Source: Hofstenia miamia
Taxonomy: Eukaryota > Xenacoelomorpha > Acoela
DNA length: 64,000 nt
Assembly (NCBI GenBank): GCA_004352715.1
Contig: SCFE01000050.1
Coordinates: 449,591 to 513,590, forward strand
Reading direction: 5' to 3'
Every line of letters begins with the position of its first letter. Position 1 is the first letter of the stretch. Under the pieces are notes generated by a model. It saw only the letters and a program-made list of their open reading frames with translations, did no database searches and was not told the origin of the DNA. This document shows positions 39,799-50,854 of the stretch, piece by piece. The position numbers and the translations under genes are program-made.

Positions 39799-40698
39799 NN
39801 NNNNNNNNNNNNNNNNNNNNNNNNNNNNNNNNNNNNNNNNNNNNNNNNNNNNNNNNNNNNNNNNNNNNNNNNNNNNNNNNNNNNNNNNNNNNNNNNNNNN
39901 NNNNNNNNNNNNNNNNNNNNNNNNNNNNNNNNNNNNNNNNNNNNNNNNNNNNNNNNNNNNNNNNNNNNNNNNNNNNNNNNNNNNNNNNNNNNNNNNNNNN
40001 NNNNNNNNNNNNNNNNNNNNNNNNNNNNNNNNNNNNNNNNNNNNNNNNNNNNNNNNNNNNNNNNNNNNNNNNNNNNNNNNNNNNNNNNNNNNNNNNNNNN
40101 NNNNNNNNNNNNNNNNNNNNNNNNNNNNNNNNNNNNNNNNNNNNNNNNNNNNNNNNNNNNNNNNNNNNNNNNNNNNNNNNNNNNNNNNNNNNNNNNNNNN
40201 NNNNNNNNNNNNNNNNNNNNNNNNNNNNNNNNNNNNNNNNNNNNNNNNNNNNNNNNNNNNNNNNNNNNNNNNNNNNNNNNNNNNNNNNNNNNNNNNNNNN
40301 NNNNNNNNNNNNNNNNNNNNNNNNNNNNNNNNNNNNNNNNNNNNNNNNNNNNNNNNNNNNNNNNNNNNNNNNNNNNNNNNNNNNNNNNNNNNNNNNNNNN
40401 NNNNNNNNNNNNNNNNNNNNNNNNNNNNNNNNNNNNNNNNNNNNNNNNNNNNNNNNNNNNNNNNNNNNNNNNNNNNNNNNNNNNNNNNNNNNNNNNNNNN
40501 NNNNNNNNNNNNNNNNNNNNNNNNNNNNNNNNNNNNNNNNNNNNNNNNNNNNNNNNNNNNNNNNNNNNNNNNNNNNNNNNNNNNNNNNNNNNNNNNNNNN
40601 NNNNNNNNNNNNNNNNNNNNNNNNNNNNNNNNNNNNNNNNNNNNNNNNNNNNNNNNNNNNNNNNNNNNNNNNNNNNNNNNNNNNNNNNNNNNNNNNNN
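39799..40698. other. Assembly gap, 900 N
   Basis: 900 Ns, with (AT)n immediately on the right and another (AT)n about 110 bases to the left. Confidence 0.99.
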
Positions 40699-40729
<31 letters not shown>

Positions 40730-41019
40730 TGCCCGCCCTGTTGATGCCCTGAATTAACAGTATATTGAGGACGCCAAATATGTCTGTTGTTTAGCTTATT
40801 TCAAGGTATAAGGAGTTGTTGACCCCACATTTAGGCATCATGTAACGGAATTAGTAACGGCGTTGTTCATCAGTCACTCAATTAATTACGCGTCAGCAAA
40901 TTTGTATGTTCAATTAAGTGGTACTAACCAAGATGAGATCATTATCTAGATGATGAGAGAGACAAAATTTTGACACTTAACCAAAGCATTTTGTAGAAAA
41001 TAAATAAACTGCCACATGA

Positions 41020-41160
41020 ATACAGGGCCGCCCGTTTGTTCAGGGCTGCCTTTTTTGCGAGGGCCTCCCGTTATTGTAAATGGCGGCCCGTGTCCACTTG
41101 TTTGTCCTACGGGCTTGCCCTGACCTGCCCTGTGGGATACGGGCACCAGGCAGCCGGTAA
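41020..41160. repeat. GGGC/GCCC-rich island
   Basis: Degenerate repeats of GGGCnGCC and CCCG (CAGGGCCGCCCG, GGGCTGCC, GGGCCTCCCG, GCGGCCCGTG, CCTGACCTGCCCTG). Flanked to the right by (AT)n. No coding motif. Confidence 0.4.
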
Positions 41161-41608
41161 ACCATTAATATATATATGTATATATATATATATATATATA
41201 TCGGGCTTGAATTAGGTCCAAATGTTTGATTAATGTGATTTTGCTTCTGAATTAAACCAATTGGGGGAGTCCGATTTCTGGATCCAGTTTCATTTCTGAT
41301 TGAGCCAGACTGCTTGATTATCCTAACTAGAGCTATGAGAATTTTCATCAAAAAATAGTTTCTATGCCATCAAATTTGAAAATATTTATCAGTTCTTAAT
41401 TATGCTTTTGTTATCATTAAATGAAAAAGTCAAGCTAGTTCTTTATCAAACTTATATTAATTTCATACAATTCCTCGAATTTTGAATACATATAATCGGT
41501 TGAGGCGTGAACTTTTTTTGAAATTTACTGCAGAAGCTAACATCTTCCGTTTTTATATGTAAAAACTCATCCCATAAAAAGATGAAGAATATTTTTTTTC
41601 AAAAATTT

Positions 41609-41609
<1 letters not shown>

Positions 41610-41652
<43 letters not shown>

Positions 41653-41680
41653 ACATATACATATACATATACATATATAT
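41610..41680. repeat. (AT)n followed by (ACATAT)n
   Basis: Alternating AT to 41648, then four or so ACATAT hexamers, directly abutting the palindromic MITE. Confidence 0.95.
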
Positions 41681-41942
41681 GTTACAATAAAATTGTGTAA
41701 TTAGCAATTTCGTGAAATCCCTAAAATTTCATTGAATTTGAGTTTGTGAAATTGCTATTTCACTAAAAATACTTTATAAAACAATAAGTTTGAAGAGTTG
41801 GGTTTGGGGTTAGAGTTAAGTTAAGGTTTAGTATTTTTCCAATAAATGCATAAAGAAGCTAGATAGGTGAAGTACAAATTTCACAAATTCACCGAATTTT
41901 AGAGATTTTGCGAAATTCCTAATTTCCCAATCTTACTGTAAC
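41681..41942. mobile_element. Palindromic MITE (262 bp) inserted in AT repeat
   Basis: The left arm begins GTTACAATAAAATTG. The reverse complement of the right arm begins GTTACAGTAAGATTG, and the two arms stay similar for about 50 bp (shared AATTTCG and CTAAAATT blocks). The element is flanked on both sides by ATATAT, consistent with a TA or AT target. It has no coding content. Family assignment is not possible from the termini alone. Confidence 0.7.
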
Positions 41943-43096
41943 ATATATATATTTAGACATAGATATAAATTACATTCAAAAACAATTGCATGATAATATT
42001 ATTAGCAAATTTGTTCAAACGTAATGTTAATAAATCTTCCTTAGAAACAACCTCAATTGTATAATAACTGACTCACATTTTCAAACTCATTGCCTTTCTT
42101 TTTATAATAGAACTAAATTAAAAATGTTTTTTAAATTACTACCAAGGATAATTGTTTAAAAGTAAAGTCATTTTATTTTAACAAGTGATTTTCATTGCTA
42201 CTACAAAATAGTTATTTTACTCTCTATTTTATAAGAAATACCATTTTCTTCCTTAATCATTATTCTGTGATAACTAAATTTACTGATAAAATATAATTCG
42301 ATTCATTGTCGTAAATTGTGAACTTTCAGTAATATAATTAACGTTAGAATTTCTCTTTAAATTTAATACAAAAATCGCATAGTCATAAACACTTCTTTCG
42401 ATTATGAATTTTGAAGAGCGTATTCATTATAGTGCTTTTCTTCTGAGGCAGTATTTTAGACGGTCATCAGTGAATATTCCGGCCATAAAATTTTTGAAAC
42501 GTATAGTTAATGTGTAGTCAAAAGTTTCTTAGTGTAAAGCACAAATTTAATGAGTTAGGGTAACTAAAATTTATTGCACTGAAATAAACAATCTTGTTTG
42601 CCTCTTTATCAGAAAACCTTTGAAAAACAAAGAATGTTAATTATAATCCTAATCAGTACCACAAATACAAACAATATATACTTAGACGGGGATTATGCGT
42701 AGTTCATGACTAAGATAAAGACTTGAAAGTTGAATTGAAAATGAGGCAGAACCGCTTCTAAAAAATGACATTTTGCAAATTAGAAAGAGCTGCTGATCCA
42801 ATACAGGGATGCTGTTCATATACTCAGCAAAGCTCATACACATGAATCATTTTAACAACCAGCGAATTTTGGCGAAATTCACTCACAATAGTGAAGGCCT
42901 TGAGGCTTTTTACTTGCACATGTATAGAAATTTGCTAGCCATTGCCATAAGTGACTTTTTTATAAAACAGCCCAATCTGAATGATTATTTCTTAGTCGGC
43001 TTTAGATGTGTCCAGAAAGAATCCGAGCGCAGAACTCACCTATGAGCATATTTTCATGTTCTGTGCCACAATAGAAATTATGAATTTAATATTTAG

Positions 43097-43249
43097 GTGT
43101 CTTTCGTGTTTGTAATAATGGCAATGCTTGAATTCGCTCTTTCAGATTTCCAAGTCAACTCCACTCCTGTCAGCGAAAAGTTGGTTGACACAGACCCTCA
43201 AATAGTATCACCTGAAGATGTGATTTGCAGACAGGATTACCCACATTCT
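43097..43249 (+). CDS. Cys-loop ligand-gated anion channel, exon with TM3 and start of cytoplasmic loop
   Basis: This exon has 51 codons. It opens VSFVFVIMAMLEFALSDF, which completes TM3 after the LDLYLW end of the previous exon. The pattern matches the LxxxFVFxxLLEFA TM3 of GABA/glycine-type channels. The remaining 33 residues or so are hydrophilic, with one Cys and several Asp/Glu, as expected for the start of the TM3-TM4 cytoplasmic loop. The acceptor is atatttag and the donor is gtaagt immediately after 43249. Both boundaries are phase 0, matching the TM2 exon and the TM4 exon. A longer open reading through the donor runs to 43297 but crosses a near-perfect splice donor, so I end the exon at 43249. 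Confidence 0.92.
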
Positions 43250-45732
43250 GTAAGTATTTTGAAATTCACTTCCTACCAAAAAAATCTAGTTAATTAAAAC
43301 CAAACTTTCCGGGAAATATTGTTGGCAATTTTCTTGACAACACAGTGGTTCCATCAAATTAAGAGCTAAATATGCATTTGTAGTACAAATTTTGTTCCAA
43401 AAACTCTAAGTTGTCCTGTGTTTTCTTAAAAAAACAAAGTTTTGACCTCATCTTTAAGCAATTCTTTAAAAATCTATTAGAATTTTTTAAAACCATTCGT
43501 ACAAGCTTCGCTCCTCGATAGAAGAAATGGATTTCTATATTAGTATTCCGTATTTAAACACAATTATTTGTAATGCAAGAATTGCTACTGATGATGCTAT
43601 TTTCTATTTTCTCATCGTCTGCTGCTTTCTTTTTCTCTCACTCTAAGGCGTCATTTACGTTTATTTTGACACCACCTTGTTTTTATCATACTTCCTTCGT
43701 TTTGAAATATGAGGTTAGAACTAATTATCATAAATTTATTATTTTCTGATGACAACTATAATCCATAACTCTAGTTTCCTAATGAAAATTTGCTTCATAT
43801 ATGGTCCTTAATTATAAAATCGCAAAAAGTTTGTTGCAATAAAGAGAAACAAGACTTCATATATTCTCAATATGTATCATGTCTTTCAATTTTTCTAAAA
43901 TCAGATAATGACAACTTTCATAATTTTTATGACCGGATTGCAAAAGTGTATAGGCTCGAGAAAAAAATTTAGGGAATATAATTTTCATAGTCATAGCAAC
44001 GTCTTTTGTAACAAGAAGAAATCATTGAAAAAACTCCTACACCTAATGTACTTGGTGGTAGTGGCGAGCACTCCAAAACATATGGGACTATGTTGTTTGA
44101 CAATTCAGTTTTACATAATGATATATGTTAGTAGTGCTATGTATATTATCACAGCGCAGTAAAATGGGTGTGAAATGCATATATTTCATATTGAAATGAG
44201 GGAAAAGCTCTTTACCTTTCATCAAGAGCATTATGCTACATTGGAAGCACAGCGATCAAAGTAAAAACTAAAATTGCTCCTTAGGAAATACGTCTACAAT
44301 GAGTTTCTTTGTACTTTTCCTCAGGTAAGAAGGTCTCAGGTGTCAAACAACTTTAGAAAAATATCATTCTTTGACATGAAATCAAAATTACAAATTCGTG
44401 AATTTTTTCTTTCAACTATTGAATTGAAGGAGTTTTTGTGTTTGATGTTGACGGTCGCTTATGTCTTTGATTACAATTGTATTCTTCAAAACACGACAGT
44501 TTAATTGGTGTTATAACAAACAATACTCGAATTGTGTTTCATTAAATATTTGCTAATATTTCGAAATATGATATTTAATGTCTTGGTTTATTCAAATTTT
44601 ATGTTAGTCATTTCAAATCATAAATTAAGTTATTTTCACTTTATTTAGCCCCGAATTTTTTATTCCTTTAAGAAATTAGTTGAAGCAATTATTACTGTTT
44701 AACATTTGAAATTTTTTGTTCACGACTAAACTTTTGATTCTTACCAAGGCCTACTTTAATTACGGCCTAGCGTTTTGCAGTTCAAAAAACGAAAAGAAGC
44801 AATAAAATGTTTCTTAAGCAATGAATTTTTTTAAATTTTGTCCAAGTATTCAATAAAAGAATATCACAAAATCCCTTCACGTTTTGTGGCTCTACAATAA
44901 TTCCATTCGCTTTGAAACAAACAAACATTTGGCCAAGCAAATTCGAGGGTTTCACAAATAAAGAAGTACAATTTACATTTAGAAATACTGCATCTCAAAT
45001 TATAACCTTACAGCTATATTTGTGATATTTTAAGGCTACATTCTACATTTTAAATGCACAATTATCATTAATGACCCCATTTTCTTTGAATGTAGTTCCT
45101 AACCCTCTAACTACTTGAACAAAAACTTCCACTAATTATCATGGTGTCTCTTGAGACCCTAACATAAAACACAGTTTTTCTTCCAAGATGTACATAACAA
45201 ACATATACATATGCACAATTCCAAAAAAATTATAACTATGGAAAAATATATGCATTCAAATACTCTTGTGTGGAATAACTGGGTAAAATGTTTTAAAAAG
45301 TAAGTAGGTGTCTAAAATAGCCCTTCTTTGACTTGAACACCTAAACCAACTTGCTACATTCAAATTCCGGCTTGTGTCGGAGTGCATTTATGCCCTCATT
45401 TTCGTTCATATTACAGCAAATTGCCAGGCTGTGATTGTAGTACACCTTGGTATTATTCGTCAATATTTTTCTATAAATTGCACTATGGTCAACGAGCATG
45501 TTGAACAAAAAATTCAAACAACAACTAAGTGTATTTACATACATAAAAATAATAAATTTCATTTTAAGTATTACAGCTTTTAAGCTGTAAAAGTCTATAT
45601 AAATGGCAATTAAATTGAAGAGCATAGGTCATACGAATATATTTTTCTTATTTTTGTAGCACTTTTTAAATTTATCATATTGCTGGTCATTTCTTACAAG
45701 ACATAAAGAGCCTTTGATTGAAAACAAAGACG

Positions 45733-45740
45733 TACTATAG
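45733..45740 (+). repeat. Target-site duplication, left copy (TACTATAG)
   Basis: This octamer directly abuts the CAGG end of the hAT-like element and is repeated exactly at 46693..46700. Confidence 0.85.
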
Positions 45741-46692
45741 CAGGGGCGAATCTATAATTTTCTGATGAGGGTAATGAAGCTCTTAAGCTCGATTTTTCCA
45801 TAATATTTTTCATTCTAAATTTGACTAAGTTTTGAATCCTCATAAATTTCTCTAAATGTTATAATAAAAATTTGAAAGTTTTTGCTGATGTTCTAGTCAG
45901 ATTTTCTACTATATTATTTTAATTTATATTTATGTATAGATTCATCTATTTGTGGCCCTGTACTAAAATTAAATGTGCTAAAATTATGCATTATTAACAA
46001 AACAGATCATATTGAAGGGAGATACAGTATTACAGACATACTTTAGTTTAGCAAGTAAATATAATAGCAAATGTTAATTCAAATTTCTCTCAGTCTCAGG
46101 TTGAAATTGGAAATTTAGTTCTAGTTTCATACTGATCCTATCCCATGTCTTGTGGGTCTGGTATCAGGACCAATAATTGCGAATAATTTCCTCATGAGTA
46201 TTAGTTTTTGAAATCTGTCAAGAAAAGGAAACATTTCTACAAAGACTTTTAGTTTTACTGAGTTACTTTTAATTTGCATTGGTGGTTGGTCAATCTTTAG
46301 CATTAATTTATTATGTAACATAGTAATTACAATTTTAAATTACTGGAGAATCCAAAAAGAGGTCTAGAAATGTTCTAGCAAATCAATAATTTCAGAATTG
46401 AATGATCTTAGCTGATTTTAAAAGTTTTTTTAGGAATAAAGTTGCATTTTTCTAGGTTTAGGATCGAAAATTCTACCATGTAAGACAACACTAAAATGAA
46501 GGAGATGGTGAATGCCTAAAATTTCTAGTTTTTTATATAAAATGGGTAATTATTTTGTACAACAAAAACTTAGCAACAATGATTACTAAGGCAACCCACG
46601 CCATTATGTTTGGATGATGTTTGATTGCTGATTCTACAGTTCCTCTAACAAATATATTGGATTTACATAGTCCCCCCTTAAATCCGCCACTG
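45741..46692. mobile_element. hAT-like non-autonomous DNA transposon (952 bp)
   Basis: The left end reads CAGGGGCGAATCTA. The right end, on the opposite strand, reads CAGTGGCGGATTTA, so 11 of the 14 terminal bases match. Each end is flanked by the same octamer TACTATAG (45733..45740 and 46693..46700), a perfect 8-bp target-site duplication. An 8-bp duplication together with a CAGnGGCG terminus is the signature of hAT-superfamily elements. I see no hAT transposase motifs inside, so it is probably a deletion derivative mobilised in trans. It sits in the receptor's last intron. The intact duplication suggests a relatively recent insertion. Confidence 0.85.
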
Positions 46693-46700
46693 TACTATAG
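46693..46700 (+). repeat. Target-site duplication, right copy (TACTATAG)
   Basis: This octamer directly abuts the CACTG end of the hAT-like element and is identical to 45733..45740. Confidence 0.85.
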
Positions 46701-48810
46701 GTAGGACTTTGATTGAAAACGGATCCTAAAAACATCTATTTAATGCCTATAATAAACTTGTGTAAAATTATATGAAACTCGATGTTAAATGTAAAGATGA
46801 GTGACACCTAAAAATGGTAAACACTACACGACTATATATCTATATATCTTTGATTAAATAATTCATATTATCAATAAAGTTTGTTTCTGTCTGTTTTGAG
46901 TGTTTGCATTTATTATTGAAGAGTAAATTGATGTAAATAGCATACAACTGAATAAAGAATGGTGACAGCGAAATGCAATATTAAAGCAAAGAGGCTTTCA
47001 TTTCTAAGCTTGGTAATAAATTGTTTTCTACACTCTTCTCTAATTCTATTAATTTAAATAAATCCAACTACATGCAATGTACACTTATGCTTTTAACCTA
47101 TAAGACTTAGCTATAGAACATTGCAATTACATTCAATTACATTTTATTGTTTCATTACACTATCCATTTGAGATTTTTAAGGAACAAGTACCAATACTAG
47201 CTCCTCAAAAGTCAAACTCCAATGATCCACTATTTCAATAATGTATAGAGGAAATTTGTAAGCCATGGCCTTACTTCTAATTTCAAGTACACTGTTAAGA
47301 TAATGAATTATCCTAGTTACGCCTTAGGATTCGTTGCAGCAGCTATCACTTGTAGTTAAAATCCGGCCCATATTGAATCATTATGGGGGCCCATTTTAAG
47401 CATATTTTATATTCAGTGCCAAAATTTCATTACAAGAAGCTACATCTGTTTACATTATAAGCCTTGCCTTCTTATATTTTTACAAAATTTTTCTTGTTCA
47501 AAAGTATTAATTGTTGTGTTAAATGTAACTTTGCGAAATCTTCCACATTAAAATTCATCTAATTCAAACAAATAGATTTAGAAGTAAATTTAAAATAAAC
47601 CAAGTCATATTCATTAAAGATTCATTCCAAATTTATTGCTTTTAATGAAGCCAATGGAGCGCCCTCTTGACTTTGAAATCAGGGCAATCGTTTAAAGCAA
47701 TTTGATACTAAGTTCTCAATTAAAATTATTGCATAAAATAACTTTCTAATCAGTTTAAAATTGGAAAGAATTTCCAGAGGCAAACTAGTTTAATTCCTTT
47801 TATGATGATTAGTTTAAAAAATTGACTTCTATCGTTTTAAATGTGTTTACTTGTTGTTTTTAATGGAATAATATTTTCAGAAATTCCCACGCGTGTCAAA
47901 TTTAACACTTTGTTCGAACCTGTGAAATAAGCAGAAGTTTAGGTATCAAAATTGCCCAAAACCCATGTTGCCAATGCGTAAATTATCAGAACAAAACCTC
48001 AATGCCTTAAGAGCATGAAGGAATCCAGTTGCATATTTCGAAATAATTCTTCAATTTTCAAATATTCGAAAAAAATTGAAAAAGTTGACTATTGAATTTT
48101 TAGATTGTGTGATCATAATCAGTGCTTACTGTACTAAAAGATTTTGCTCAGTGAAACATATTGTAAGAGAAAACGTATCTTCAAACACCAAATTCATGCT
48201 TAACATATCAATGGAAATATTATGTGAACATCAAACAAAAAATTTGATTTGGAGTTTACATTGTACTACCAAACTATAAACAATTTTCTCATTCCACTTT
48301 GTCATGATTCTAAGGCAGATGGAAAATCTCGCAATATTTTCATATGACTATTTCTCTAAAATTATCAACTTTAAATCGTTTGCATTGAGATTTTTATTTA
48401 TGTATACAATAAAAAAATTCTCTCATAGCTCTAAGTTTTTCAACAATGATGTTAACAACTTATAATGCATACTTTAAAACATGAGTGTGTAAGATTGGAT
48501 ATAAGTACATATAAGGCATGCTGCGAGTCATTCTTCATTTTTGAGCAGGAAAATTGCTTCATTTACTGTATCAAACACACAATTCGTTAGCAGATGCTAC
48601 TGAGCCTTTAACTGTTTAAGCGTTTTTGATGTTTTCACTTTCATTCCAGTCTTCTGGATAGGTTTCAAGAGACCTATCAAATGCACTCAGTTCCCAAACA
48701 ATATTCTACTGCTTCTGGTTAAAAAAACAACAGACAGTTTGCTTTATTGTTGGTCCTATCAGCCTGAGCTTATTTCAGTGTTTCATCTCTTTCAATATCC
48801 TTTGAAGCTT

Positions 48811-49232
48811 TCAGAATTTTGACGGTTGTGCAGCCAAATTTAAGTCAGAATACAGCAAACTAAGAAAAATCAGTTCCTCTGAAAGATAAAACAAATTGCC
48901 TAAGTTCTTACACAATCTAGCTACTTGGATTTGACGTTGGGGATAAGAATACAGCAAGTGAATTAGTTTCAAATCGTCTCTAGCTGCCTGTGGAGTCAGT
49001 ATCGCCAAAAATTAAACCTTCATTTCAACCTTTGCTAAAACAGTAGTCGATATCTTGTAATACGTTCAGCTCGGCGATTGCAAGGTTGAACTGAGATAAA
49101 AATAGCCAAATTTAGGATCTGTCTTTGGATTTCAGCATCCATCATGCTTGAAGAGTGAGGTAGGGCCAAGTTTTCTAAATTTCTTGGCATGAGGTGATTA
49201 TCCCCAAAACAACAACTTCTGATTATGAGCAA
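48811..49232 (-). pseudogene. Protein relic of the 1.7-kb element, copy B (unrecognised family)
   Basis: Two open stretches on the minus strand, 49232..49035 and 49008..48811, are separated by a frame break. The first contains NHLMPRNLENL, SSMMDAEIQ and ISVQPCNR. The second contains LTPQAARDDLKLIHLLYSYP and GNLFYLSEEL. Copy A carries recognisable counterparts in the same order. No family is recognised; the peptide shows no zinc-finger or DDE motif that I can point to. Confidence 0.45.
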
Positions 49233-49439
49233 TATCAGTTAAGAAATGGAACCTTTTCTAAGATACAGTTTCCTTTGATTACTGCTCTTTAAGTCAATCT
49301 TCCCGATGACGTCTTGGATATTATTAGTCGGGTTTCCAGCAATTGACCAAAGAATTTATATTTGCCGAATTACAGAAATTGGAGCTGTTTGAAACACTTC
49401 TTTGCAAACCTTTGTGATGCTATATGTAGAGAAAAAGTG

Positions 49440-49815
49440 CTTGCATATTAGGAGGCGTTCTTGCCCCTTCAATATGTTCCGATGGCGTAATTAGGAAGTA
49501 ATTTGAATGGAAATTTATCACTTTGAATGTTCTGTTCAGCTAAAGATTTCACAAATATAGAAATGCATAAAAAACCTTTAAGTATAAATTAGATCAATTG
49601 AATTTGAAAAATATTGTAGAGACAAAGTGCTTGTTCATCATGTGGAGTACTTGTTCTTTCTTTGCGGTCTGATGGTGTAATTAGGAAGTAATTTGAATAG
49701 AAATTCATCATTTCGAATATTCAGCTAAATAGCTAAAGATGTGACAAATATATAAATGCACCTACATAAAAACATTCAAATATGAATTAGATCAATTGAA
49801 TTAATTCACATTTTC
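49440..49815. repeat. Diverged tandem duplication (two units of about 185 bp) inside copy B
   Basis: Both units contain the GTAATTAGGAAGTAATTTGAAT core, the ATTAGATCAATTGAATT end and an AGAGA(C/A)AAAGTGCTTG segment. Copy A carries a single unit, so the duplication probably arose in copy B's lineage. Confidence 0.7.
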
Positions 49816-50418
49816 AAAAATATTTGATAAAATTGAATATAAGGATGCAAGATTTCTGAATTCCCAAACGATACAGGGTCATTCTCAATGCAGGCATCGA
49901 TATATTTGCCTTCAAATATATAGTATATATAATATATAATATAATATAAGTATATATAAGTATATTCACGTATATATATATATATAATGTAAATTATATG
50001 AAAATGATAAATGGTGTCTTTCAGAAGCTAGCCCTGACAGTAAATTATTTTTATGAGATAATACATTTTTATTCGATTAATTTATCTGGATACATTAACT
50101 ATTGCTGCATTTATTAGTCTTACATTTGCAGTTGGTTTTTTTCTAAGGAATTTCCGCTTTTCAGAATTAGGTTTTGAAGAAACTTCTGGCGTCACAACAT
50201 CCCAGCAAAAGTAATAAATCGCGATATTATTTGATGTCGTATGAAATTGACGCAGAAATAAATAATGAAATTGTGAAGCGTCAGCACAGCAATTGCAGCA
50301 ATTTCTTAAAAATGAAGCTGTAAAATTATACCGGTAAGGGTCCCTGCATTCTAAGCGCTTCTGTTAATATTTATCTTTAGTGTATATTTTACATCGTAGT
50401 TTACCAACATACTTTTAG

Positions 50419-50592
50419 TTTCAAAATATGGATGCTTTGCGCAATGGCTCAATGAAGGATACATACGTCACAACCAAACACTTTGAAATACATCATGACG
50501 TAATCAACAAATGGGCACGAATAGTCTTCCCTGTTTTCTACGTCATTTTCAATATACTGTATTGGGGCATTCTTTTTGCTCTACAGCGATGA
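50419..50592 (+). CDS. Cys-loop ligand-gated anion channel, terminal exon with TM4
   Basis: This exon has 57 codons and a TGA at 50590..50592. The first half is polar loop sequence (FQNMDALRNGSMKDTYVTTK). It is followed by DVINKWARIVFP and VFYVIFNILYWGILFAL, the conserved pre-TM4 motif (IDKxxRxxFPxxFxxFNxxYW) and TM4. The protein ends three residues after the membrane segment (QR before the stop), as is normal because the C-terminus is extracellular and short. The acceptor is a cttttag before 50419. The reading frame is phase 0, matching the donor at 43249. The amphipathic helix residues ahead of TM4 (INKWAR) are intact, so the gene appears functional as far as it can be seen. Confidence 0.92.
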   Translation, partial: FQNMDALRNGSMKDTYVTTKHFEIHHDVINKWARIVFPVFYVIFNILYWGILFALQR

Positions 50593-50848
50593 TATTTTAT
50601 ACAATGAACCTCATTAGATGTAGATTAATTTGTGATAATTTTATTTAAAAAATGGCTTACCAACTATTTTTAAATGCTGATTTTATTATCAATATTTGGA
50701 AAAATTTAATTTTAAGTCAAAATGAACATTTTTAAGGGAAACTATAAACCAAAAAATCCATTTATTTTTAGAAAAAATGAAAATTTAATATTCAATATGT
50801 CTCCATGTTGTGCTTGATTTAAACCTTGTAGGATTACCACGAACTAAG

Positions 50849-50854
50849 AATAAA
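50849..50854 (+). promoter_or_regulatory. Candidate polyadenylation signal AATAAA
   Basis: This is a clear AATAAA about 257 bases after the receptor stop codon, in a plausible 3'UTR. In such AT-rich sequence the hexamer occurs by chance often, so transcript evidence would be needed to be sure. Confidence 0.3.

Larger units (their letters stand above)
22939..43096 (+). other. Receptor intron (about 20.2 kb)
   Basis: This intron lies between the TM2 and TM3 exons. It starts gtatgt and ends with an AT-rich tract and tttag before 43097. It holds GACCCG-rich islands, a CAGGG-ended element at 25.7 kb, a dispersed repeat at 33.1 kb, the duplicated AT-bounded block at 33.7-39.7 kb, the 1.7-kb inverted-repeat element, a 900-N gap and a palindromic MITE. 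I see no further receptor coding sequence in it. Long stretches such as 28.5-31.6 kb hold only unremarkable AT-rich sequence. Confidence 0.8.
48485..49915 (-). mobile_element. Unclassified 1.7-kb element, copy B (truncated, inverted)
   Basis: The reverse complement aligns with 36110..37300 of copy A over nearly its whole length with obvious divergence. Shared stretches include the TTACTTCCTAATTACGCCATC segment and GGGGCAAGAACGCCTCCTAA. Neither terminal inverted repeat of copy A is present, so both ends are missing. Within it, a segment of about 185 bp (49440..49625) is tandemly repeated, with divergence, at 49627..49815; copy A has it once. It sits in the receptor's last intron. Confidence 0.7.
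43250..50418 (+). other. Receptor intron (about 7.2 kb)
   Basis: This intron lies between the TM3 and TM4 exons. It contains the hAT-like element (45741..46692) and the inverted copy of the 1.7-kb element (about 48485..49915). An additional small cytoplasmic-loop exon could hide here; none was convincing. If there is none, the TM3-TM4 loop is only about 70 residues, at the short end for the family. The rest is AT-rich sequence without recognisable content. Confidence 0.6.

Noticed and set aside
39723-40757. 344-codon open frame
   Set aside because: It runs through the 900-N gap; only short ends are real sequence.
44285-44324. Candidate extra receptor loop exon with strong acceptor and gtaaga donor
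   Set aside because: In the required phase 0 it hits a TGA. Using the 44324 site as an acceptor instead gives an exon with no good donor.
50165-50210. Candidate mini-exon before the TM4 exon
   Set aside because: Its 46-base length and a phase-0 TAG are incompatible with phase-0 neighbours on both sides.
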